DNA of 64,000 bases, taken from Caballeronia udeis (GTDB lineage: Bacteria; Pseudomonadota; Gammaproteobacteria; Burkholderiales; Burkholderiaceae). Where the stretch lies: positions 62,001-126,000 of the forward strand of contig NZ_FCOK02000009.1 in NCBI RefSeq assembly GCF_001544555.2, in the 5' to 3' direction. This document shows, in pieces, positions 35,818 to 45,418 of this stretch (its first letter is position 1; the number at the start of each line of letters is the position of its first letter). The position numbers were made by a program, and so were the translations under genes. Under the pieces are notes generated by a model. That model was not told the DNA's origin. It searched no databases and saw nothing but the letters and a program-made list of their open reading frames with translations.

Positions 35818-36870
35818 ATGAGACTTTGCAATCGCCGAGGCGCCCTGCGCGCGCTCGCGGCTGCCGCTGCGTTGTGCGGCGCAGCAGCACTGAGCAGTCA
35901 GGCAGCGCACGCCGCTCCCGACGCCCATTTCGTTTTGATCAGCCACGCGCCGGATTCGGACTCGTGGTGGAACACGATCAAGAACGCCATCAAACAGGCG
36001 GACGAGGACTTCAATGTCCAGACGGATTACCGCAATCCGCCGAACGGCGATATTGCCGATATGGCCCGCCTGATCGAACAGGCAGCGGCACGCAACTATG
36101 ACGGCGTGATCGTCACCATTGCCGACTTCGACGTGCTGAAGGGCGCAATTTCCAAGGTCACGGCGAAGCACATTCCGCTGATCACGATCAACTCGGGCAC
36201 CGAGGAGCAAAGCGCCCAGCTCGGCGCGATCATGCACGTGGGACAGCCTGAATACACGGCCGGTAAAGCGGCGGGAGAGAAGGCGAAGGCGGCGGGCATC
36301 AAGTCGTTCCTGTGCGTCAACCACTACGCGACGAATCCGGCTTCGTTCGAGCGTTGCCGCGGCTTCGCCGATGCGATTGGCGTCGATTTCAAGGCGTCCA
36401 CGCTGGACGCAGGCCAGGATCCGACGACCGTCCAATCCAAGGTGAGCGCGTATTTGCGTAATCACCCGGACACCCAGGCGGTGCTCGCACTCGGGCCGCT
36501 GTCGGCTGATCCGACGATCAAGGCGCTCAAGCAGATGGGCGTTGCCGGCAAGCTCTGGTTCGCGACCTTCGACTTCGACACGGACATCGCGAAGGCGATC
36601 CAGGACGGCACGATCCAGTTCGCCATCGACCAGCAACCCTACTTGCAGGGTTATATCCCGGTCGCGGTGCTGGCTATCGTAAAGAAGGATCACACCACCG
36701 ACCCGGCCAAGATCCGCCAGGCCCTCGAAGCGAATCCGAAGTTCCAGGCGCGGCTTAGCACCTATGGGCTCGCTCCTTCCTACGGGCCGCGCAATATCGG
36801 CTCGGGTCCGGGCTTCATCACCAAGGAAAACGTCGACAAGGTACTCAAGTACGCAGGTCAGTACCGTTGA
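35818..36870 (+). CDS. inositol ABC transporter substrate-binding protein
   Basis: 350 residues with a signal peptide of about 32 residues (RALAAAAALCGAAALSSQAAHA) and a type I periplasmic-binding fold of the sugar (RbsB-like) class: HFVLISHAPDSDSWWNTIKNA near the mature N-terminus, and the ligand-loop region WFATFDFDTDIAKAIQDG. The assignment to inositol is from context: permease, ATPase and iolCDEB follow. ATG 35818 has GGTGGAG upstream; GTG 35809 is less likely. A large hairpin follows the stop. Confidence 0.88.
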   Translation: MRLCNRRGALRALAAAAALCGAAALSSQAAHAAPDAHFVLISHAPDSDSWWNTIKNAIKQADEDFNVQTDYRNPPNGDIADMARLIEQAAARNYDGVIVTIADFDVLKGAISKVTAKHIPLITINSGTEEQSAQLGAIMHVGQPEYTAGKAAGEKAKAAGIKSFLCVNHYATNPASFERCRGFADAIGVDFKASTLDAGQDPTTVQSKVSAYLRNHPDTQAVLALGPLSADPTIKALKQMGVAGKLWFATFDFDTDIAKAIQDGTIQFAIDQQPYLQGYIPVAVLAIVKKDHTTDPAKIRQALEANPKFQARLSTYGLAPSYGPRNIGSGPGFITKENVDKVLKYAGQYR

Positions 36871-36874
36871 ACCC

Positions 36875-36924
36875 GATGGCGGCGCGGCCAGCGTGACGCA
36901 TGAGTCAAGCACCGCGCCGCCGTC
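36875..36924 (+). other. intercistronic stem-loop after the binding-protein gene
   Basis: GGCGGCGCGG (36878-36887) pairs perfectly with CCGCGCCGCC (36912-36921); three more pairs (one G-U) extend it to 13 bp with a 24-base loop. No T-tract follows. Such hairpins after binding-protein genes commonly protect the upstream mRNA and lower expression of the downstream permease. Confidence 0.6.
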
Positions 36925-37051
36925 TTCGAAGCATCTGCAGGCACCAGCAACTTCACACGTCATCCGCACCACTCAACTGTATCGCTCGCGCATCAGCATG
37001 TTCGCTTTGTGAACCAGCGCCGCATCGCGAATGAAAGACGAAGGAGACATC

Positions 37052-38221
37052 ATGGGCGTAGCCGGAAAACCTATTCTCTCGGGACATCGCAAGCCGTCTG
37101 ACGGCGCCGCGACATCGAGCTCATCCACCCCCGCCGCCGACGAGCGCATTCGCCGGCAATCCCGTTTCGGGCACATCCTGAATCGTCCGGAATTCGCGGC
37201 AATCTCGGGAGCGGTACTGGTCTTCGTCGTGTTCGGAATCGCCGCCGGCGGCTCGGGCATGTTCAATCTCGACGGCATCATGAACTGGTCGCAGGTGTCC
37301 GCTTACCTGGGCATCCTCGCCGTCGGCGCCTGCCTGTTGATGATTGCCGGGGAGTTCGACCTCTCGATCGGCTCCATGATCGGTTTTGCCGGGATGATGG
37401 TCGCCATTCCCACCGTCTATTTCCACTGGCCGATCTGGCTCGCGATCATTTTTGCCTTTGCGGGCTGCATGCTGCTCGGCGCGCTGAACGGCTATATCGT
37501 CATGCGCACGCGGCTGCCGTCGTTCATTGTCACGCTGGCTTTCCTGTTCATCCTGCGCGGCCTCACGCTTGCGCTGTCGATCATGTTCGCCGACCGGACG
37601 ATCGTTTCCGGCGTGGGTGACATTGCCGCGAAAGACTGGTTTGCCAATACCCTTTTCCATGGCGTCGCCTTCCACGATATTTTCGCGTGGCTCGGGAAAA
37701 TAGGAATCCTCAAGATGCTCGACAACGGCCAGCCGCTCGTGCCGGGGATTCCGAAAGTCATCCTCTGGTGGGTTGTGCTCGCAGCCATTGGCGCATTTGT
37801 GCTCGCGAAGACCCGTTTCGGCAACTGGATTTTCGCGTCCGGCGGCGACGCGGTGGCGGCCAAGAATGTCGGCGTGCCGGTGCGGCGCGTGAAGATCTCG
37901 CTCTTTGTCCTGACTGCGTTCTGTGCATGTCTGTTTGCCGTGCTGCAGGTGTGCGACATCGGTTCGGCTGCGGCTGACCGAGGGCTCGAAAAGGAATTCG
38001 AGGCGATCATTGCCGCGGTGATTGGCGGAACCCTGCTGACGGGCGGTTACGGTTCGGTAGTCGGCGCATGTTTCGGCGCGCTCATCTTCGGCGTGGTCCA
38101 GATCGGCATTGGCTACACCAGCGTGCCCTCTGACTGGTTCCGCGTGTTCCTCGGCATGATGCTGCTGATCGCCGTGCTGTTCAATCACTACGTGCGCCGC
38201 CGCGTTTCACAGGCTCAATAA
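37052..38221 (+). CDS. inositol ABC transporter permease
   Basis: 389 residues, RbsC-type permease of the sugar-import class with about eight to ten helices and a hydrophilic N-terminus of 45 residues. Diagnostic segments are EFDLSIGSMIGFAGMM, LNGYIVMRTRLPSFIVTLAF and AAVIGGTLLTGGYGSVVGA. ATG 37052 follows GAAGGAGACATC, so it is preferred to ATG 37031. The last five codons and the stop form the first copy of a 13-bp triplicate. Confidence 0.92.
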   Translation: MGVAGKPILSGHRKPSDGAATSSSSTPAADERIRRQSRFGHILNRPEFAAISGAVLVFVVFGIAAGGSGMFNLDGIMNWSQVSAYLGILAVGACLLMIAGEFDLSIGSMIGFAGMMVAIPTVYFHWPIWLAIIFAFAGCMLLGALNGYIVMRTRLPSFIVTLAFLFILRGLTLALSIMFADRTIVSGVGDIAAKDWFANTLFHGVAFHDIFAWLGKIGILKMLDNGQPLVPGIPKVILWWVVLAAIGAFVLAKTRFGNWIFASGGDAVAAKNVGVPVRRVKISLFVLTAFCACLFAVLQVCDIGSAAADRGLEKEFEAIIAAVIGGTLLTGGYGSVVGACFGALIFGVVQIGIGYTSVPSDWFRVFLGMMLLIAVLFNHYVRRRVSQAQ

Positions 38222-38247
38222 ACAGGCTCAATAAACAGGCTCAATAA
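38209..38247 (+). repeat. three perfect copies of a 13-bp direct repeat
   Basis: ACAGGCTCAATAA occurs at 38209-38221, 38222-38234 and 38235-38247 with no spacer. The first copy encodes the end and stop codon of the permease; the other two separate it from the ribosome site of the ATPase gene. The length alters spacing between the two genes and can vary by slippage. Confidence 0.95.
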
Positions 38248-38265
38248 GGTCAAGGAGAACAAACC

Positions 38266-39084
38266 ATGTCCGATCCCATCCAGAGCGCACCGCCCGCGCC
38301 CGCCGACACCATCCTCGCACTGGAAAACGTCAGCAAGTTCTTCGGCAAGGTGATTGCGCTGAACGGCGTCACGCTGCGCCTGAAACGCGGCGAAGTGCAC
38401 TGCCTGCTCGGCGACAACGGCGCCGGTAAATCCACCCTGATCAAGACGCTTGCCGGAGTGCATACGCCCTCCGCCGGCGAGTATCTCGTCGATGGCAAAC
38501 CGGTCCACTTCGGCTCGCCGAAAGAAGCGCTCGATCTGGGCATTGCAACGGTCTATCAGGATCTCGCGCTGGTGCCGCTGCTGTCGGTGGCGCGTAATTT
38601 TTTCATGGGACGCGAGCCGCAGAAAAAGCGCTTCGGCTTTATCAACGTGATGGACCTGGACCTCGCCGCCGAAACATCGCGTGCGCGGCTCTCCGAAATG
38701 GGCATCAATGTGCGCGACCCGCACCAGCCTATTGGCACGATGTCCGGTGGCGAGAAGCAATGTCTCGCCATTGCGCGGGCGATTCACTTCGGTGCGCGCG
38801 TGCTGATCCTCGATGAACCTACCGCCGCGCTCGGCGTGAAGCAGAGTTTCAATGTGCTGAAGCTGATTCACACGGCGCGCGCCAAAGGCATCTCCGTGAT
38901 CTTCATCACGCACAACGTGCATCACGCGTATCCCATCGGCGATTCGTTCACGTTGCTCAATCGCGGCAAATCGATGGGCACGTTCACGAAGGACACCATC
39001 ACCAAGAACGAAGTGCTCGACATGATGGCGGGCGGCGCCGAGATGCAGCAAATGATGAACGAACTGGAAGGCGAGCCGGCTTAG
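38266..39084 (+). CDS. inositol ABC transporter ATP-binding protein
   Basis: 272 residues, one ABC domain. Walker [10 protein letters not shown] is near residues 46-54, the signature MSGGEKQC near 160, and Walker [14 protein letters not shown] near 180. Sugar-import ATPases of the RbsA type usually have two fused ABC domains (about 500 residues); this one is single-domain, as in some inositol and fructose (FrcA-like) systems, and would act as a homodimer. A good ribosome site (AAGGAG) precedes ATG 38266. Confidence 0.9.
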   Translation: MSDPIQSAPPAPADTILALENVSKFFGKVIALNGVTLRLKRGEVHCLLGDNGAGKSTLIKTLAGVHTPSAGEYLVDGKPVHFGSPKEALDLGIATVYQDLALVPLLSVARNFFMGREPQKKRFGFINVMDLDLAAETSRARLSEMGINVRDPHQPIGTMSGGEKQCLAIARAIHFGARVLILDEPTAALGVKQSFNVLKLIHTARAKGISVIFITHNVHHAYPIGDSFTLLNRGKSMGTFTKDTITKNEVLDMMAGGAEMQQMMNELEGEPA

Positions 39085-39137
39085 GCAGGTACGTACGGCC
39101 GCGCTCGTTTGTCGTCATCTACAGAACAGGATTGAAC

Positions 39138-41132
39138 ATGGCATTGCAATCATCAACCGGATCGCGCTTCGCAACTGGGCGAACCCGCGACATCATCTGC
39201 CTCGGGCGGCTCGCGGTCGATCTCTACGCGCAGCAAGTCGGCGCACGGCTCGAAGACGTGTCGAGCTTCGCGAAATATCTCGGTGGATCGTCCGCGAATA
39301 TTGCATTCGGGTGCGCGCGGCTCGGCCTCAAATCCGCGATGCTCTCACGCGTGGGCAACGACCACATGGGCCGCTTTCTCACCGAGACGCTGGAGCGCGA
39401 AGGCTGTGATACGAGCCACGTGCGTATTGACCATGATCGTCTCACCGGGTTGGTGCTCCTTGGCATAGAAGACCGCGATACGTTCCCGCTCGTGTTCTAT
39501 CGCGATGACTGCGCGGATATGGCCGTCGATGAAAACGACTTCGACGAGGCGTTCATCGCTTCATCGAAAGCGCTGCTGATTACGGGCACGCACTTCTCCA
39601 CCGACCAGGTCAACCGCGCGAGCCGCCGCGCGCTCGAATACGCCCGGCGCAACCAGGTCCGCACGGTGCTCGATATTGATTACCGGCCGGTACTTTGGGG
39701 GCTCACCGGCAAAGCCGATGGCGAGACACGATTCATCGCAAACGAGGGTGTGACCGCACATCTGCAAAGAATCTTGCCGTTGATGGATCTCGTGATCGGC
39801 ACGGAAGAAGAGTTTCGGATTGCGGGCGGCAAGGATAATTTGATCGATGCGCTCGTGGCCGTGCGCGCCGTAACAGCCGCCATGCTGGTGGTCAAGCGCG
39901 GCCCGATGGGTTGCTCGATCGTCGACGGCGCCGTGCCGGCTTCCATCGACGATGCGCCGGTTCATCGCGGCGTGGAAGTGGAAGTGCTGAACGTCCTCGG
40001 CGCGGGTGACGCCTTCGCGTCCGGGTTCCTCGCCGGATGGCTGAGAGACCAACCGCTGGAAGTCTGCGCGCGCACGGCGAATGCATGCGGCGGGCTGGTC
40101 GTATCGCGTCACGGTTGCGCCCCCGCCATGCCCACGCCCGCCGAGCTCAGCTACTTCCTCGATGCCGCAAACGCCGACCCGGTCCGCATGCGCAGGCCCG
40201 ATCGCGATGCAACGCTCGCGCGCCTGCATCGTGTAACGCCCGCTCGTAAAACGTGGGACGAAGTGCTCGGTTTCGCCTTCGATCACCGCAACCAGTTCTT
40301 CGATCTCGCGCAGCAAACCGGCGCGGATGAATCGCGCATCGCCGCGCTCAAAGCCTTGTTCGTGGAAGCCGTAGCGCAGACCGAAAAAGAACGCGGCCTG
40401 GAAGGGCGCATTGGCGTGCTGATCGACGACCGCTATGGTCAGGACGCGTTGAACGCGGCGACGGGTCGTGGCTGGTGGATCGGCCGCCCCGTGGAATTGC
40501 CTGGCTCCATGCCGCTGGTCTTCGATCATGGCCGGTCGATCGGCACGACGCTGATCGAGTGGCCGCGCGAGCATGTCGCGAAGTGCCTGGTCCACTATCA
40601 TCCCGATCATCCGCACAATCTTCGTCTGGAACAGGAAGCGCAGATTCGCGCACTGTACGACGCGGTCCAGGTGAGCGGACACGAGTTATTGCTCGAAGTC
40701 ATTGTGCCGAAGAACGGCCCGCCCATCGAGGAAGACACTGCTTTGCGTTCGCTGAAACGCCTCTACAACCTTGGCATCTATCCCGAGTGGTGGAAGCTCG
40801 AACCCATGAGCGCGACGCAGTGGCAAGCGATCGATGCACTGATCGCCGAGCGTGATCCGACGTGCCGCGGCGTCGTGCTGTTGGGCTTGTCCGCAGCCGT
40901 CGATCAACTGTGCGAGGGCTTCAAGCCGGCGGCGTTGTCGAAGACGTGTCGCGGATTTACCGTCGGCAGGACGATCTTTCACGAGCCGAGTCACGCGTGG
41001 CTGGCGGGTTCCATCGACGACGCGGAGCTTATCGCGCGGGTTCGACGGACCTTTGAAACATTGATCGATGCATGGCGCGAAGCACGGGCAAAAAACACCA
41101 CGCAAGCGCTCACGCAGGAGCAGGCAGCATGA
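39138..41132 (+). CDS. iolC: 5-dehydro-2-deoxygluconokinase fused to DUF2090 domain
   Basis: 664 residues in two domains. Residues 1-340 form a PfkB-type kinase (GGSSANIAFGCARLG near the N-terminus, GAGDAFASGFL with the catalytic Asp), phosphorylating 5-dehydro-2-deoxygluconate. Residues about 345-650 are DUF2090, an aldolase-like TIM barrel (RIGVLIDDRYGQDALN and the C-terminal TVGRTIFHEP region), proposed to stand in for IolJ by splitting the kinase product. ATG 39138 is preceded by AACAGGAT. It overlaps iolD by ATGA. Confidence 0.93.
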   Translation: MALQSSTGSRFATGRTRDIICLGRLAVDLYAQQVGARLEDVSSFAKYLGGSSANIAFGCARLGLKSAMLSRVGNDHMGRFLTETLEREGCDTSHVRIDHDRLTGLVLLGIEDRDTFPLVFYRDDCADMAVDENDFDEAFIASSKALLITGTHFSTDQVNRASRRALEYARRNQVRTVLDIDYRPVLWGLTGKADGETRFIANEGVTAHLQRILPLMDLVIGTEEEFRIAGGKDNLIDALVAVRAVTAAMLVVKRGPMGCSIVDGAVPASIDDAPVHRGVEVEVLNVLGAGDAFASGFLAGWLRDQPLEVCARTANACGGLVVSRHGCAPAMPTPAELSYFLDAANADPVRMRRPDRDATLARLHRVTPARKTWDEVLGFAFDHRNQFFDLAQQTGADESRIAALKALFVEAVAQTEKERGLEGRIGVLIDDRYGQDALNAATGRGWWIGRPVELPGSMPLVFDHGRSIGTTLIEWPREHVAKCLVHYHPDHPHNLRLEQEAQIRALYDAVQVSGHELLLEVIVPKNGPPIEEDTALRSLKRLYNLGIYPEWWKLEPMSATQWQAIDALIAERDPTCRGVVLLGLSAAVDQLCEGFKPAALSKTCRGFTVGRTIFHEPSHAWLAGSIDDAELIARVRRTFETLIDAWREARAKNTTQALTQEQAA

Positions 41133-42991
41133 ACAGCACGCTTCGTTTGACCACCGCGCAGGCGCTGGTCCGCTATCTCGCCGCCCAGCAAACCCCGGAC
41201 GGCGAACCGCTGTTCGGCGGCGTCTTCGCCATCTTCGGGCATGGCAACGTGGCAGGAATCGGCGAGGCATTGTACGCACATCGCGAGACGCTGCCGACCT
41301 ATCGCGCGCATAACGAGCAAGCAATGGCGCACGCGGCGATTGCGTATGCGAAGGCGCACTTTCGACGCCGCATGATGGCGGTGACCACGTCCATTGGTCC
41401 GGGTGCGACCAACCTGGTGACGGCCGCCGCGCTCGCGCACGTGAACCGGCTGCCGGTGTTGCTGCTGCCCGGCGATGTGTTCGTGTCACGCGCGCCCGAT
41501 CCGGTCTTGCAGCAAGTGGAAGATTTCGCCGATGGCGGCATTTCCGCGAACGACGCGTTGAAACCCGTCTCGCGTTACTTCGACCGTATCGTGCATCCGG
41601 CGCAATTGCTGACTGCGCTGCCGCGCGCCATGCGCGTGCTGACGGACGCCGCATTGTGCGGACCGGTGACGCTCGCGCTGCCGCAAGACGTGCAGGCGAT
41701 GGCCTACGACTACCCCGCGTCGTTCTTCGAGCCGCGCGTGGTGTCGTTCCATACGCCCTCGCCCATCGATGAGGAAATCGCGAACGCCGCCGCTGCATTG
41801 CGCGCCGCTAAAAAGCCCTTGCTCGTGTCAGGCGGTGGCGTGCTTTACGGCCTCGCGACCGACGCGCTGCGCTCTTTCGCCGAGCGTCACGGCATCCCCG
41901 TTGCCGAAACGCAAGCGGGTAAAAGTGCGCTCGCGTGGGACCATCCGCTGAATCTTGGCGGTATTGGGGTGACGGGATCGGACGCTGCCAACGAGCTCGC
42001 ACACGAGGCGGATTGCGTGCTCGCGGTCGGTACGCGGCTGCAGGATTTCACGACCGGATCGAACACGCTGTTCGCGCAGGCCAAGCTGGTTGGTATCAAT
42101 GCAAATGCATTCGATGCCTTGAAACAAGGCGCTTTATCGGTAGAGGCGGATGCGCGTCTTGCCCTCGACGCATTGAGCGCGGCGCTCGACGACTGGCGCG
42201 CGTCGCCACCGTGGACCGCACGCGCGCATGAACTCGCGGATAGCTGGCGCGCCACCGTCGACCAGGTGACGAACGCATCGCAAGACGACGACACGTTGCC
42301 GCGCGAAGCCGATGTGATCGGTGCTGTGCAGCGCTCGAGCGCGCAGTCAGCCTCGCATGACGTGGTGGTATGCGCTGCCGGCACCCTGCCGGCCGATCTG
42401 CAAAAGCTGTGGCGAACGAGCACCCCCGGCGGTTACCACGTCGAATACGGTTACTCGTGCATGGGTTATGAAATCGCGGGCGGACTTGGTGCGAAACTCG
42501 CACGGCCGGCAAGCGAAGTGATCGTGATAGTCGGCGACGGCAGCTATCTGATGATGAACAGCGAGCTGGCGACGTCCGTCATGCTTGGGGCCAAACTGAT
42601 CGTGGTGCTGCTCGACAACCGCGGATACGGTTGTATCAACCGCCTGCAGCAAGCATGCGGCGGCGCTCCGTTCAACAACCTGATCGACGATTGCCGCCAG
42701 GGTCCTGAAGGCGCACCCGCTATCGACTTCGCGATGCATGCGCGCTCGCTCGGCGCGAGCGCTGAACACGTGGCTAATATCGACGAACTCGAAGCCGCGA
42801 TGCAACGCGCACGCGCGTCCACCCGCTCGTATCTGATCAGCATCGACACCGATCCGGCACGTCCTACTGAAGAAGGCGGCTGGTGGTGGGAAGTCGCGGT
42901 GCCGGAAGTGTCGTCGCGCGAAGCGGTGCGCTCGGCGCGCGCAAACTATGAACATGAAATCACGGCGCGTTCGAAGCGCACGAAGGAATAA
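41129..42991 (+). CDS. iolD: 3D-(3,5/4)-trihydroxycyclohexane-1,2-dione acylhydrolase
   Basis: 620-residue thiamine-diphosphate enzyme that opens the ring in inositol degradation. The N-terminal domain has VFAIFGHGNVAGIGEAL and RAHNEQAMAHAAIAYAK with the activating Glu. The C-terminal ThDP-binding motif begins IVGDGSYLMMNSELATSV and continues to LDNRGYGCINRLQ, the GDG...N pattern of the superfamily. ATG 41129 overlaps the iolC stop (ATGA). iolE begins 3 bases after it. Confidence 0.95.
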   Translation: MNSTLRLTTAQALVRYLAAQQTPDGEPLFGGVFAIFGHGNVAGIGEALYAHRETLPTYRAHNEQAMAHAAIAYAKAHFRRRMMAVTTSIGPGATNLVTAAALAHVNRLPVLLLPGDVFVSRAPDPVLQQVEDFADGGISANDALKPVSRYFDRIVHPAQLLTALPRAMRVLTDAALCGPVTLALPQDVQAMAYDYPASFFEPRVVSFHTPSPIDEEIANAAAALRAAKKPLLVSGGGVLYGLATDALRSFAERHGIPVAETQAGKSALAWDHPLNLGGIGVTGSDAANELAHEADCVLAVGTRLQDFTTGSNTLFAQAKLVGINANAFDALKQGALSVEADARLALDALSAALDDWRASPPWTARAHELADSWRATVDQVTNASQDDDTLPREADVIGAVQRSSAQSASHDVVVCAAGTLPADLQKLWRTSTPGGYHVEYGYSCMGYEIAGGLGAKLARPASEVIVIVGDGSYLMMNSELATSVMLGAKLIVVLLDNRGYGCINRLQQACGGAPFNNLIDDCRQGPEGAPAIDFAMHARSLGASAEHVANIDELEAAMQRARASTRSYLISIDTDPARPTEEGGWWWEVAVPEVSSREAVRSARANYEHEITARSKRTKE

Positions 42992-42994
42992 GCG

Positions 42995-43900
42995 ATGAGC
43001 ACGTTCGATGTACGAATCGGCATCAACCCGCTGTCATGGATGAACGACGATCTGCCCTCTCTCGGCGGCGAGACACCGCTGAGCGTGGCGCTGACCGAAG
43101 GCAAGCAGATTGGCTATGAAGGGTTTGAACTCGGCAACAAATTCCCGCGCGAGCCGCAAGCGCTGAAAACCTTGCTTGCCGGATACGACCTCGCACTCGT
43201 CTCGGGCTGGTATTCCGGGAGGCTGGCCGAACGCAGCGCCGAGGACGAAATCGCGGCCGTGGGTCCGCATCTCGACCTGCTGGCGAAGAACGGTGCGACG
43301 GTCATGGTGTACGGCGAAGTATCGGACTCGATCCAGGGCTCGCCGCGACCGCTGTACCAGCGCCCGCGCTTTTTCTCCGATGACCGCTGGAACGAATACG
43401 CGACGCGCCTGAACACCTTCGCTGAATACACGCTCTCGCGCGGCGTCCGGGTGGCGTATCACCATCACATGGGCGCGTATGTGGAGACGCCTGCGGATGT
43501 CGACCGACTGATGAGCCTCACGAACGAAGCCGTGGGCCTGCTCTTCGATGCCGGACACATTACGTTCGCCGGCGGCGATCCGCTCACGGTTCTCAACAAG
43601 CACATCGCGCGCGTTTGCCATGTGCATTGCAAGGATGTACGGCCAGAAATCACCAAGCTTGCCCGGAACCGGAACTGGAGTTTCCTGGAAGCAGTGATCA
43701 ACGGCGCGTTCACCGTTCCAGGCGACGGCACGGTAGACTTTCCATCGATCATCGCCCGGTTGAAGCAGCACGGTTATCGCGGCTGGCTCGTGGTTGAAGC
43801 GGAGCAGGATCCGGTCATTGCCACCAGCTATGCGTACGCCGAAAAAGGCTACAAGACGCTGCGTGCGCTCGTAGACCAAAACCTTCAGGAGGCAGCATGA
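42995..43900 (+). CDS. iolE: myo-inosose-2 dehydratase
   Basis: 301-residue TIM-barrel protein of the xylose isomerase-like AP endonuclease fold. It dehydrates 2-keto-myo-inositol to the trihydroxycyclohexanedione used by IolD. IGINPLSWMNDDLP at the N-terminus, YHHHMGAYVETPADVDRLM and LLFDAGHITFAGGDP are IolE signatures; the metal-binding His, Asp and Glu positions are in these segments. It overlaps iolB by ATGA. Confidence 0.95.
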   Translation: MSTFDVRIGINPLSWMNDDLPSLGGETPLSVALTEGKQIGYEGFELGNKFPREPQALKTLLAGYDLALVSGWYSGRLAERSAEDEIAAVGPHLDLLAKNGATVMVYGEVSDSIQGSPRPLYQRPRFFSDDRWNEYATRLNTFAEYTLSRGVRVAYHHHMGAYVETPADVDRLMSLTNEAVGLLFDAGHITFAGGDPLTVLNKHIARVCHVHCKDVRPEITKLARNRNWSFLEAVINGAFTVPGDGTVDFPSIIARLKQHGYRGWLVVEAEQDPVIATSYAYAEKGYKTLRALVDQNLQEAA

Positions 43901-44706
43901 GCCTGCTCGTCAAGGCATCGCGCGAAGGCCAGACTATCGCGCGCGTCACGCCGGAAACGGCGCTATGGAAACACGTGGGCTTCGCTGCTTACCGACTGGA
44001 AACCGGGGACATCGTGCATGTGCATGAAGCACAGCGCGAGGTCTGCATTGTGGTGTTGTCCGGAACGGTGAGCATAGAAGCCGGAGATCATAAATGGGAG
44101 AAACTCGGCACGCGCGACAGCGTGTTCGAAGACACTGCGCCCTACGCCGTTTATCTCCCGCCCAAGCTCGCCGCGACTATTCGCGCCGACCGCGATGCGG
44201 AAGTCGGTGTGGCGAGTGCGCCCGCTACGGGCAAGTACCCGGCGCGGTTGATCGAGCCGTCGCAGATGAAACGCTCGACCCGCGGCAAAGGCGCGAATAC
44301 GCGATACGTGTGCGATATTCTTCCGCAAACCGAACCCGCCGAAGGCCTGCTCGTGGTCGAAGTCAAGACCCCCGGCGGCCATGCGTCGAGCTACCCTCCG
44401 CACAAGCACGACAAGGACAATGTGCCGGTGGAGAGTTCACTTGAAGAGACTTATTATCATCGGCTGAATCCGCCGCAGGGGTTTGCGTTCCAGCGCGTCT
44501 ACACTGACGAACGCGATCTCGATGAAACCATGGCCGTTGAAGATCATGACGTCGTCATGGTGCCGCGTGGTTATCATCCGGTCGTGGTGCCGTATGGCTA
44601 CGACAATTACTACCTGAACGTGATGGCCGGCGACAAGCGAACCTGGCACTTCAAGAACGATCCGAAGCACGAGTGGATCGTGGAGAGGGATAGCAAGGCT
44701 TCGTAA
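43897..44706 (+). CDS. iolB: 5-deoxy-glucuronate isomerase
   Basis: 269-residue bicupin enzyme converting 5-deoxyglucuronate to 5-dehydro-2-deoxygluconate. The metal-binding cupin motif in the second half is clear (SSYPPHKHDKDN, then EETYYHRLNPPQGFAFQRVY), and MVPRGYHPVVVPYGYDNYYL is specific for IolB. It is the last gene of the rightward iol operon and converges on livF with almost no gap. No iolA (mmsA) is present here. Confidence 0.95.
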   Translation: MSLLVKASREGQTIARVTPETALWKHVGFAAYRLETGDIVHVHEAQREVCIVVLSGTVSIEAGDHKWEKLGTRDSVFEDTAPYAVYLPPKLAATIRADRDAEVGVASAPATGKYPARLIEPSQMKRSTRGKGANTRYVCDILPQTEPAEGLLVVEVKTPGGHASSYPPHKHDKDNVPVESSLEETYYHRLNPPQGFAFQRVYTDERDLDETMAVEDHDVVMVPRGYHPVVVPYGYDNYYLNVMAGDKRTWHFKNDPKHEWIVERDSKAS

Positions 44707-44707
44707 G

Positions 44708-45418
44708 CTAACCTACAGAGAGCCATTCGTTGATCACACGCTCGTTCGCAGCAAGGGCGGCGGGCGTGTCGTCGAAGACGATTTTGCCGTGACCCATCAC
44801 GGCGACCCGCGTGGCCAGATCACGCGCAATGCTCATGCGTTGTTCGATCAGGAGAATCGCCACGCCACGGTCCCGCAGGTTCTTCAGGCATGAAGAGACT
44901 TGCTCCACGACCTGTGGCGCGAGCCCTTCCGTCGGTTCATCGACGATCACGAACGACGGATCGCCCATCAACGTCCGGGCAAGCGCGAGCATTTGCTGCT
45001 CGCCTCCTGACAACATCCCCGCCTTCACGGCCGCACGTTCCTGCAACACGGGGAAAAGTTGCTCGGCGTCGTTGATGGTGAAACTGCTGAACCGCGATCC
45101 GCCCCGCTTGATGCCAAGCTGCAGGTTCTCGCGCACGCTTAACGTAGGGAAGACATCACGCTGTTCAGGCACGTAGCCCAGGCCCATCCGCGCGATAACG
45201 TGAGGCCGTTTTCCGATCATCGATACCCCGCGAAAGTTTGCTACCCCTTGCGCGTGTACCAGCCCCATCAGCGCTTTGGCGAGCGTCGAGCGTCCCGAGC
45301 CGTTGCGTCCCGCCAGGGCCACGATCTCGCCCTCGCCTATGCGCAGGCTCACGCCGTGCAGTACATGACTTGCGCCGTATCCAGCGTTCAGGCCATCGAT
45401 TTCAAGCAACCTGGTCAT
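44708..45418 (-). CDS. livF: branched-chain amino acid-type ABC transporter ATPase (LivF-like)
   Basis: 236 residues with Walker A AGRNGSGRST (the Lys before Ser/Thr is replaced: GSGRST instead of GxGKST), signature LSGGEQQMLALART and Walker B FVIVDEPTEGLAP. The order livF-livG-livM-livH is standard. The Lys to Arg change in Walker A is unusual for an active ATPase; the partner LivG has a normal Walker A. It overlaps livG by ATGA. Substrate unknown: no binding protein in the cluster. Confidence 0.88.
   Translation of the reverse strand: MTRLLEIDGLNAGYGASHVLHGVSLRIGEGEIVALAGRNGSGRSTLAKALMGLVHAQGVANFRGVSMIGKRPHVIARMGLGYVPEQRDVFPTLSVRENLQLGIKRGGSRFSSFTINDAEQLFPVLQERAAVKAGMLSGGEQQMLALARTLMGDPSFVIVDEPTEGLAPQVVEQVSSCLKNLRDRGVAILLIEQRMSIARDLATRVAVMGHGKIVFDDTPAALAANERVINEWLSVG

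Noticed and set aside
37121..38188. A 355-codon frame on the minus strand opposite the inositol permease
   Set aside because: Antisense frame, His/Glu/Arg-rich, no domain.
38209..38247. CRISPR-like repeats
   Set aside because: Three 13-bp units without spacers; a simple tandem repeat.
39561..40682. A long minus-strand frame opposite iolC
   Set aside because: Antisense frame with no recognisable product.
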